Assembly (NCBI GenBank): GCA_012934845.2
Contig: WNNJ02000280.1
Location: 31,071 to 95,070 of the forward strand
From: Pomphorhynchus laevis
Taxonomy: Eukaryota > Acanthocephala > Palaeacanthocephala > Echinorhynchida > Pomphorhynchidae
Direction of reading: 5' to 3'
DNA: 64,000 nucleotides
The notes under the pieces are model-generated. The model did no database searches. It was not told the origin of the DNA and was given only the letters and a program-made list of their open reading frames with translations. The position numbers and the translations under genes are program-made. Position 1 is the stretch's first letter, and each line of letters begins with the position of its first letter. Below are positions 55,201 to 64,000 of the stretch, piece after piece.

Positions 55201-58200
55201 CACGTGTTCTATCTGTGAGAAATTAAAGAATATATTTAGTCCCAGGTCAGTATTTCTGGTCAGCACAGACTTCGATTATTAACTGCACTTTCAATCTTCT
55301 TAATACCGAAAATCAGGATTCGAGCGTTGAGATGTGAAATTTTATGATTTTATCTGTTTTATTTATAGTTATTGTAGCATCGATATTCACGAGTGCAAGC
55401 TGTCAAAAGACATCTGTTAGAAGAGATGTATTTTAACAGATTATCAACAGATTAATAATCGTAAATAGATTAGTATTCAAACTAAATTATACTTCCATAA
55501 AAATTAATCTAAAACGAAATGTACAATGCAAATATTTATTGTGTTTTTTAAGTAATAAATATTTTATTGGAAAATAAAATATTTTGTGCTTAAAATTCCA
55601 AATTTTTGACCAGGATAAATTTGAAACGAAAATTTATTTTTAAATTTCGCTAGCTACTGCAAGCATCGTCAGAAACAAAGCATATAATTTGTTCATCTTA
55701 ATTGTTCGAATTTGTTCTATTGTTCATTTTTGATTTGGTTCGTTTGATCTCTATAATTTTACATCAGTAGCTCCATAACACTGTAAGATGATAAAAATAT
55801 CTAATCTTGATCGATTTTTCATTTTGGAAATTTCGGTAATATCCGTATAAAATTTTTTATTCCAAAATTCCAAATATTTAATATAATAAATCAAAATATT
55901 TTATTTTTAAATATTCATTACGGTTTTGATTAAAATGAAATTTTTATAAACTTATAAAAGGAATATTCTCAACGAATAAACATTTATAATCATCCACATT
56001 TGTTCGTAACCTTTGAGGCAAACATTCGAAAAACCCTATTTTGAACATCACGACTATAATGAATTTCGCATATCTTCATACGATTTAAATTGCTCAAACA
56101 GATAAATCTTACAATAAATGAAAAACACAAATCGTATCTTTTGTTTCTGTTTGTTTTTACATCAGCTATCGAAATATGAAAAATAATTGGTTTGAAAAAT
56201 ATCCATCCTGATCTGTATTTTAATATCTAATATTTAAAACTAGTTTTAAATTATACCTATCGTTCCTAAATATTTTTTTAAATTTATTTGCTGACCCTGT
56301 ACTAAAAATCCAAAAATATTTTTTTCATTTTATAAATCCTTCGTTTAGTTATTAGTGCATAATTAAATTATCGTACTTTGCAATTTCATTTAGGATACGA
56401 AATGTACTCTGGATACCGAAACTGTTAAAGCAGTACTTGGAGAGTATAAGATACACAACGCTGATGTCATTGTCAGATGCAATGCCACTGTGGATGACCT
56501 TATCGATGTAGTCGAAGGAAACAGGGTATACATACCTGCAATTTATGTTTTAAACAAAATCGATCAGATAACAATCGAGGTAACGCTTGCATTCCGAGAT
56601 ATTTTAAAACTTTCATTTGCAATAATTATCTATGCGTTAACCAAAAATTTAAAAGATATTAAAATTTTATTGATACAATTGGAGCTCGAATATTTTATTG
56701 GATCTCGAACGTACCTGTATATCGAACGAGTTAAAGTAAAACTCATTTTCGATCTTATGTTGAATACGGTTAATGCTTAATCCGTACCGTTTTTCATCGT
56801 TAGTTTCTTTGCTATCGCTCTGGGGACAAAATCACACATACAACTATATCCTGCAGAGGTTGAATAAATCATTGGAATTAATTTCGACCGCTTAATGTCT
56901 TATATTCATTCCTAGTATTTCGTTATTTTCATGTTTTCAATGTGTTTATTAGTTGATGGAGGGGAGTTGTCTGCTTTAGAAGATGACCATGATGATGTCC
57001 ATTAAAGCGTTGTCACTACGTGTCGTTGTTGTGTTCTTGAATGCCACTTCTGAATCAATTGGCGTAATTCATGGTATAATGGCTACGTTATTGATAACCG
57101 ATAACGTAGCCATCGAATATTTCAGGTTACCAATTTCTAAACCTGCAATTTGACATCGAACAATCTAATTTCATGATAATCTTATAATGATGATTTTATA
57201 AGTAAAAAAGTTTAAGTAAATTAATTGTAATAATAATTATGATTATTTATAAATCGTTATTTGCTTTATAATGCCAATTACGTATTTGCGATTAAGATTT
57301 ATATCGATTATAATCCATGTTAATCATAATAATCCACTCACGAAAATATTTTCTTTTTGTGTATTTGTTCAAACTTGTATGACTTTAATTTTCTGAATTA
57401 GTCATAAGCCAATAGATTAACGCACAAATAAAAAGAAAACATCAAATCGAAATTAAAAATATGAAATAAATAAAAACGATTTATTAAAACTTCTTTTTCA
57501 ATCTGCAATGATTTAAAAATTTTATTAAGGAATTGGATATAATTTATACAATTCCTCATTGCATTCCGATTTGTGCTAAACACAAGTGGAACTATGACGA
57601 TTTACTTGAAAAAATGTGGGACTATATGAAGTTGATACGAATGTAAGTATTTTATTTTCTATTTTTTAAAATTTCGTAAAATATTTATTTAAAATAGTTA
57701 ATTTTATAATTAGATTATAAAAATTAAGTTTTCCAAGTTTCGTTCTAGATATGTAGTTTCACCTTTTTTATATTTTTGTATTTTTCTATTTTATTAATAA
57801 ATAAAATAAGATACTATCATTTTATTCTTATGTAATTGCGGCTTATAAGTTGAAATCATAAATTTGGGTTTTATGAAACCAAAAAAAATCACAGAAAAAA
57901 AGTTTCCAAGTTTTCATAAATCACAGAAAAATTTCTGGGAACATTGAACATTAGTGCGAACATTGTTTATCGCAAATGCCTTCTTTTATATTTTGTGCAT
58001 TGGCTGGCATTACTTTATTAAAATATTTTCCAGAGTTTCACCATTTATCGCGCGAATTTCATGCATTATCGCATTACATGTCGATTACATTCGACAAAAA
58101 TATGGATGAAGTGCTCATATTTCCTTTTTTGGAAATATAATCACGAATATTTCACTGTATTTCGTGACGAGTAAAGCGTACATCGAATAAACAAATTATA

Positions 58201-61200
58201 TTAGAGATGTTTATACGAATATTTGTATTAGATCGATTCTATCGCGTGTTTCCTAATGGACACGAGAGATAATTGCTCCATTACCCACTCATTTTTATCG
58301 CCTTCAAATAATTATTGTCTGAGATACAATTCAAATTTATTTTATTTAAGCAAAGCGTAATCTTAAATTTATTATCTTCTTTAATAATTTTTACTTATCT
58401 AGATACACCAAGCCAAAAGGGCAGTTACCGGATTATCTAAGACCCATTGTATTAAAAGAAGGATCTAGTACCGTTGAGGATTTATGTAACAAAATTCACA
58501 AGAATTTACTTAAAAACTTTCGAAGGTAAGAAATTAGTATTTTACTCAAATGTAAGTTTATAAAAGCCTTAGTTTTTCAATCGCTTGTTTCCTTTGCTTA
58601 AAGCGCGATACTTTTCTAAGCAAAAATATCAAATAACTGAATTGCAGGTTATAAATATTGTATTATAGCACATTGTTAATTTGGTAAAAATAATTAACTA
58701 ATTTATATTAATTAATTTATATAATTTTAGTCCTAATTATCTAAAATTCATCAGATAAATCTTAATAAACCGAATTTTTACGGCAATTCTCATAATTGAA
58801 ATTTTTATTATTTAAAATTAAAATTTAATTTATTTTATAAATTAAATAAAAAATATATATAAAATATATATATATTTTTATATATAAAAAAATATATATA
58901 TCAAATATATATATTGATAAAAAATATTATTAAAATATTTCTTATTAAATTATTTAATATTTTTAGCATGATTAAAAGTTTTTAGTGAAAATGTGTTCTA
59001 TTTGATCACAACTTTTGAAATGCATTTATCAATATAAATCTTTAGATTTTTTAATTATAAATAATTCAAATTATGTGATTTTTAACATAAATTAATAATT
59101 CAGATTGCTTCCTATATAATTATTAAGTAGTTAATTTATTTAATATGAATATGAATTCATTTAATTACAAGATCTTTATATTTATTATAACAAATTCATT
59201 TATAACAGATTAATATATATTTATATATTTCTATAAGTACGACTAATAAAATAAATGTTTTAAAAAATATTTATAAAATTATAAAATTATTTTTATCATA
59301 GCATCCATCCGTCATCTCGATGTTCGTTTTCCTCACATGTTCATCTTCGACACCTTTTGCTACCTTTTTACGTCCACAATCTCGTTCACTATTTGTACGA
59401 GACTTAATCCATCTCAGTACGACTATTGTATTATGTAAATATCACAATCAATTTGCCTGAAAATACAAGGATACAAAAATAAGAATTAATTTCAGAATTG
59501 TCTTTAACACCTGTGTGTTAACACAACACACTTGGCAGGCAAGATTCTAATATGCATAAAATACCATGAATTTGGAGAGCTTCGCTGTATGGCTATCATG
59601 ATAAGTTTTGTGCGGTGAAGATTCCTAATGGACATGCTTATACTTCTCAGGTCCGTGTATTTCTATACTTCATATATTTACTTGCTCTTCAAGTTGAGCA
59701 TTTGTACGCTCTTCAATTTGAACCTTTATTATCGAAGAAAACATTTCAATATTAAATCAAAAACTATTAGAAAAAGAAGATTTTTGGATTAAAACGCTTA
59801 ATTCCATGTACCCATTAGGATTGAATGACGTGATACAAGGAATTGGCAGAAGTAGTATAATACATAATAAACAACTCTATTATAATAATCCGGTTAAACG
59901 CAAACCAAGAAGTCATGGTGATAAAAGGAATAGGAAAAATAGAGTTAAAAATATTAAAAAAGATATGTATATAAATGAACAATTAGAAATATTAAAACAA
60001 CTTTTTAGTGATAATAAGCTAAAAGATCTTTATGTAAATATAAGAAGTTTTTCTAAAAATATCATATGTTCAATAAATCAAAAATTAATTAACGACTATG
60101 ATAGGCTAAGTTGTATAAAAGACAGTTATTGTAATACAAAATACTATAATCGTACAATAAATGTTAATAATAACAATAGAAAATATACATTAACCATAAA
60201 CTTCATTAATAAATGTATAGATAACATAAATATAGCCGGACTTTTAAATAATTCTAAAAGTAAAGAAATAATAGGGTCAGATTTAAGTAAATATATTCCT
60301 AAAATAAGGTATAAACTCCTACCACCATTAGGACGAAAAATTTGTAATTATAATAAAGAATTAAAATCAATATGTAACGATAATATTAGAAACATAATGG
60401 AAACAGAATGCAATTGTAAAAGTCTTAGTTTTGATAAAATAAATGAATATATATGTACCCATAATCTAGAATTAATTGAAAATTGTGAATTAAGAAAGCT
60501 GCTATCAAAAGGGTATAAATATAGATTAAATAATAACAACGACAAAAATAAAATTTACAATTCGTTATATAATAACTTAAATGATTACTTTAGTAAGCTG
60601 ATTAATAGTGAAAGCTTAAAAGCATCAAAGATAAACATTTGGAAAGATTATATATTTGATAAAATTAAAAATAAAATGAAAATAACAAACAATTATAAAA
60701 GGAAAGATAAAATTAATAAAGATATGTATAAAGAACTTACTAAATTAAAGGATAACTATATAATAACAACTATTGATAAAGCTAGTAATAACTTTGTCTT
60801 CATATGCAAAAAGCTTTATTATGATATACTAATGAAAGAGGTTAATTCTAATGATTTAAATGTAAATCCAACATATGAACGTAGTGAGTTGAGTTTAGAA
60901 ACAATTATTACAAGTCACTGTTCTATAATGGATAAAAAGGGTATAAAGGTTGAATTAGATAATAAAACTATACCTATATTATATTGGAATCCAAAATTAC
61001 ATAAAAATCTAATCAAACCTAGGTTCATATGTAGTGCGTTTAAATGTACATTAAAACCACTTTCTGTCTATATGAATAAAATACTTAAAGTAATTAAAGC
61101 ACACTTTTAAAAAATATTGCAAGGTAATCGAAATTAATACTGGTATAAAACACTATTTCAGTATTAATTCTACAAAATAATTTTTAGAACAGACAAAAGG

Positions 61201-63857
61201 AATAAATTTTCAAAATATAAATACATACGATTTTAGTACTCTTTATACAAATCTAGATTTAGTAGATATTAAAGAAGCGTTAGTAAAATTAATTTATCTT
61301 ATATTCGGAAAAAGATATACATATATATGTTATAATAATTATAACGCCTATCTAACAAAAATTAAACCATCAAATAAATATAAATATATGGATAAAATTG
61401 AATTAATAGAATCCTTAAATATTTTGATAAATCAAAATTATTTAAAAGTAGGGACATCTATATTTAGACAAGTAAAAGGTGTTCCAATAGGTGGTAATAG
61501 TAGCCCAATTATAGCTGACTTGTTTTTAAGCTTTATAGAATATGAATTTGTTCATAACTGTGTAAAAACTAAATCTAATATATGAAATATATGTTTCGAT
61601 ACATTGATGATATATGTGTATTTAATTCTAATAATTTTTATTCAATTAGTGAGCACATTTATCCAGAAAGCCTTATTCTTAACAAAACCAATATTAATGA
61701 TAAAGAAGGTGTATATCTAGATATGAAAATTAAATTAACATTAACTAAAACTACTATTAATTTATATCGTAAAGATGACATATTTAAATTTACAAGAAAC
61801 ATATTTTTGCATGAGCATTCATGCATACCATATAATATAAAATATAATACATTAAATAATGAAATTTTAAGAATTGCAACAATATGTAATGATATTGGTT
61901 TTCTTCAAAATCATTTAAATAATTTAATAGATACATATTTTAAACTAGGTTACTATAAAAATAACATCAAGCAGAAAATAGTAAAATATATAAATCAACA
62001 CAATAATATAAAGAATAAATTTAAACTCTTAAGTGGCAAATTTTTATGGATGGATAATAAATAATATACTTTGTATTAGAATAAGATACTAGATATTTTT
62101 ATCAGAGGAAATACATCATTGGCATGTATTTGACCCCGCTGCTCTGTTGGGTAGAGGAGTTAGGGGCCGAAACCTTATAGCATAGCAGTTCCTCCTGATG
62201 ACCTCTAATTCTTATTCTGATACAACGTCTGTTATTTATTAGTCAATTCATAAAAATGACGTTTATTTTAAATTTCATTTTTTTAACATTTAGCATTAAT
62301 ATGTTTTGTTTAGTTTATAATTATATTAAATACGTAGACTCAGTTAGCTGATTTAATTTGCTTTATAAAACGAGTAGTTAGTTATCTCTGTATCCATTCG
62401 TCCTGTTGATGGTTGTTGACTGCTCATCTTGCAACTATTCGCGCTTTCAATAGCGAATATTCGCGTTTTCAATACATGATCGCTCTCATATAGAGATGCA
62501 ATCAACTTCCTCTAGACAATGTTCCTTCCACTGATACAATATACTTTACCGTCGTTCTGGCAAGATCTTTTACAGCGAAATTTTGCACAGTTAGTTAGGA
62601 GTCAGTTGAGGTTTAAAAAACGAGCAGTTGATGAAACGTTCTTGGAAACCTTTTGCTACCTTTTTACGTCTACAATCTCGTTCACTATTTGTACGAGACT
62701 TAATCCATCTCAGTACGACTATTGTATTATGTAAATATCACAATCAATTTGCCTGAAAATACAAGGATACAAAAATAAGAATTAAATCCCGAATTGTCTT
62801 TAACACCTATGTGTTAACACAACACACTTGGCAGGCAAGATTCTAATATGCATAAAATACGATGAATAAAAAATATAAAATATAAGATATAACAAATCTA
62901 ATAAATCTAAATCTAATAATTTAAACATTTTTTAAATAATTTAAATAATTTTTTATAGATATGTTTTAGTATATATTATTCCTTATATATTTTTTCATCA
63001 ATTCTGGGAATTGATAAATATTCCAGTCTTAACGTGTAGACTGTAAGCATTAATACAACGATAGTTTTTCTCAATGGTATTTTAATGTTTTCTTAATAAT
63101 TAGTATCTAATCGCTATGTAATCGCCATGATGATTGTAAAAATTTCATTAGTTTAAGTTTGAATTTGGCTTCCAATGAAGACATTTTTGGACGTCATAAG
63201 TGAAATTACACGAATCTGAGCGATGTATCTTAATTTCTTTATAATTTTTATTATCATTCAATATAAAATAACATCAATCAAAACTCCTTTATTTTAAGAT
63301 GACACCGTATAAATTTAGACATCATTATATATTTAAATTAAAGAAGTTTATTTAAACCTCTATGTTTTTTACTGATAGTATTAGTATATAGTTATCAAGA
63401 AATAAAAGGAAAAAAAAACACTTTTTAATGACGTTTCTGGTTTGATATACAAAAACGGATATATAATTTTTAACATTTACACTTAAATTTTTAAGATTAT
63501 AATTTTAAAATTATAATTTTTAATTTAATTTATATATTTTAATTTAATTCAAATAGTCGCGGAAATACTAATTTTACTAGAATAAATATATATTGGAATC
63601 ATTATGAAAGGATCTACTTTTTAATTTTTTATTGCTTTGGAACGTTTATGTTCTAACTGAATTTTTTAAATTTTTATGAAAGCATCTTTAGATGCTTTAT
63701 TTACATTCTAATTTTAATTGCTGTCAATTAAATATTAATGTAAACTTTTGTTAACAGTGCATTAGTATGGGGACGGTCAGCTAAGCACAATCCTCAGAGT
63801 GTTGGAAAGGAACACGTGCTCATGGACGAAGATGTTGTACAAGTTATTAAAAAATAA
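49278..63857 (+). CDS. DRG1: Developmentally regulated GTP-binding protein 1, nine exons
   Basis: Conserved cytosolic OBG/HflX-class GTPase acting with its partner DFRP1 in translation. Exons: 49278-49316, 49363-49525, 49722-49852, 51503-51572, 52766-52935, 56394-56579, 57530-57642, 58403-58525, 63758-63857. All introns begin GT and end AG, phases match at every join, and the sum is 1095 nt (364 codons plus TAA; human DRG1 has 367). Landmarks in order: start [34 protein letters not shown]1 loop [24 protein letters not shown]3 [55 protein letters not shown] (G4 NKID), then a TGS domain ([16 protein letters not shown]) and the end [19 protein letters not shown]. All key GTPase residues are present. 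Introns range from 46 nt to 5.2 kb. The exact second-exon start and the fifth-exon end were chosen by homology length. Confidence 0.95.
49853..51502. other. DRG1 intron 3
   Basis: Mostly very AT-rich sequence without recognised repeats, except a GC-richer island at about 50690-51080 holding a coding-like segment (listed separately). A duplicated phrase CAATCGCGAAG(T/G)T(T/G)(A/C)AGAAATTCTTACCT occurs near 50285 and 50425. Confidence 0.5.
50800..51078 (+). pseudogene. Unrecognised coding-like segment in DRG1 intron 3
   Basis: From ATG 50800 a frame of 92 codons runs to TAA 51076-51078 with one in-frame TGA at 50848-50850. It reads [16 protein letters not shown], then after the stop [56 protein letters not shown] and [11 protein letters not shown]. 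Composition is balanced and protein-like, unlike the AT-rich intron around it. I do not recognise the family. A processed pseudogene, a piece of a retroelement protein, or a nested gene are all possible. There is no promoter or poly(A) evidence either way. Confidence 0.35.
52936..56393. other. DRG1 intron 5
   Basis: 3.5 kb of very AT-rich DNA with no open frame of note. At about 55645-55685 it contains a copy of the dispersed palindromic-core repeat (AATTTCGCTAGCTACTGC, then AAGCATCGTCAGAAACAAA), and a partial one near 56165. Otherwise nothing is recognised. Confidence 0.5.
57079..57113. repeat. Perfect 13-bp hairpin in DRG1 intron 6
   Basis: ATGGCTACGTTAT (57079-57091) and ATAACGTAGCCAT (57101-57113) are exact inverted repeats around the 9-nt loop TGATAACCG. 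The stem is notably GC-richer than its surroundings. Function unknown. Confidence 0.7.
58526..59351. other. DRG1 intron 8, left part
   Basis: AT-rich sequence with TA-rich low-complexity tracts at about 58845-58925. No gene is seen before the direct repeat at 59352. Confidence 0.5.
59352..59571 (+). repeat. Left copy of 220-bp direct repeat flanking the PLE
   Basis: This block (ACCTTTTGCTACCTTTTTAC to TGCATAAAATACCATGAAT) recurs at 62648-62867 with only a handful of differences, same orientation. It brackets the PLE and so resembles the pseudo-LTRs of Penelope-like elements, or two copies of an unrelated repeat. Confidence 0.75.
59572..59721 (+). other. Open but unassigned segment between direct repeat and PLE
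   Basis: One frame is open from about 59571 to 59747: [27 protein letters not shown], then a hydrophobic run. It is not the PLE frame and I do not recognise it. A GT follows CAG at 59650, so a captured exon cannot be excluded. Confidence 0.25.
59722..62370 (+). mobile_element. Penelope-like retroelement, Naiad-like domain order, in DRG1 intron 8
   Basis: The coding region opens with [23 protein letters not shown] (the LND completes the motif), which matches the end of a GIY-YIG endonuclease domain as found just before the RT in Naiad-type PLEs. The core of that domain is not seen, so the copy is probably 5'-truncated. A basic linker ([20 protein letters not shown]) and a long 434-codon frame (59806-61110) follow. 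Then come the PLE RT blocks: [56 protein letters not shown] (motif A), [20 protein letters not shown] (motif B) and [12 protein letters not shown] (motif C). The C-terminus ends GKFLWMDNK at 62064 and the 3' UTR reaches about 62370. The frame is broken in about two places, so it is inactive. Placement in the Naiad group is inference from domain order. Confidence 0.78.
62648..62867 (+). repeat. Right copy of 220-bp direct repeat flanking the PLE
   Basis: Near-identical to 59352-59571, same orientation. Upstream of it, 62380-62647 holds unassigned sequence. One plus-strand frame across the junction ends in [15 protein letters not shown] and a stop; the repeat therefore includes what could be the last codons of some element's protein. 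Confidence 0.75.
62868..63757. other. DRG1 intron 8, right part
   Basis: AT-rich sequence without recognised genes or repeats, up to the last exon. Confidence 0.5.
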
Positions 63858-63937
63858 ACGGTTAATTCTTATTTGTAGATATTGCTTGCATTTTGAAAAA
63901 CGTACTTTTGATCGGACTAATTATTTAATAATTTTAA

Positions 63938-63943
63938 AATAAA
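63938..63943 (+). promoter_or_regulatory. Polyadenylation signal of DRG1
   Basis: AATAAA lies about 80 nt after the DRG1 stop codon in AT-rich sequence. It is the first such hexamer in that stretch. Confidence 0.5.
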
Positions 63944-64000
63944 AGATAATCACATGGCTAAGTTTTTATATAATATATAATATATTATATAATATATAAT

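Noticed and set aside
59719-59721. TGA before the PLE frame as a selenocysteine codon
   Set aside because: Some Naiads use UGA as selenocysteine, but here the upstream codons show no GIY-YIG residues and no SECIS was identified, so it is treated as the edge of a truncated copy.
62160-62215. Standard type I hammerhead ribozyme in the PLE 3' UTR
   Set aside because: GAAAC lies before CTGATGA, two extra C residues disrupt stem II, and no stem I fits. It is kept only as a permuted-motif observation.
1-64000. CRISPR arrays, rRNA or tRNA genes, prokaryotic operons
   Set aside because: No regularly spaced repeats with unique spacers, no tRNA cloverleaf box pairs and no rRNA blocks were seen. Intron-bearing DRG1 and LINE/PLE content mark the DNA as animal nuclear sequence.

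Overview
This is AT-rich animal nuclear DNA from an invertebrate. Two host genes can be read. One is an uninterrupted ribosomal protein eL33 (RpL35A) gene on the minus strand at 6089-6526. The other is a nine-exon DRG1 GTPase gene on the plus strand at 49278-63857. Its exons join in frame into 364 codons plus a stop, close to the 367 residues of human DRG1. Some eL33 residues (the GVLNKDEA and NLPPAAMGKRIRV segments) look more nematode-like than insect-like, and one DRG1 intron is only 46 nt. A nematode is therefore a weak guess.

Almost everything else is transposable-element debris. Positions 1-4200 hold tandem 3'-end fragments of a Penelope-like element (PLE): three on the minus strand (about 30-1000), then an array of 3'-UTR pieces on the plus strand (about 2095-4150). 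From 4460 to 5800 lie two palindromic MITE-like elements, one with a LINE fragment in its loop, then RpL35A. From 6930 to 49100 there is a dense, nested LINE graveyard. Family A is a CR1/L2-like APE-type LINE of about 4 kb. It has two near-full-length copies (22520-26565 plus, 35052-39062 minus) and about a dozen fragments. Family C is a second CR1-like group. Its best copies are 30010-33770 (plus), the copy split by a family A insertion (34040-35051 with 39063-39815, plus) and 46060-48910 (minus). Family D (17880-20040) is a different non-LTR clade with a WYLDD reverse transcriptase signature. A broken Gypsy LTR element (40740-45990, minus) is interrupted by a 2.5 kb family A copy, and another Gypsy gag-protease scrap lies at 16040-16480.

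The right quarter is DRG1. Its introns grow from 46 nt to 5.2 kb. The last intron carries a PLE (59722-62370) whose coding region opens with the end of a GIY-YIG-type domain placed before the reverse transcriptase. That is the permuted order described for Naiad-type PLEs. Direct repeats of about 220 bp flank it. This copy explains the fragments at the left end of the window.

The observations most worth following are: the Naiad-like PLE and its tandem 3' ends; a hammerhead-ribozyme-like core in a small (TA)n-tailed insertion at 12125-12405; 3'-terminal stem-loops shared by several LINE families, with a compensatory base-pair change; a dispersed palindromic repeat with a GATAGC stem; and an unrecognised coding-like segment in DRG1 intron 3. 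No tRNA, rRNA or CRISPR array was seen.
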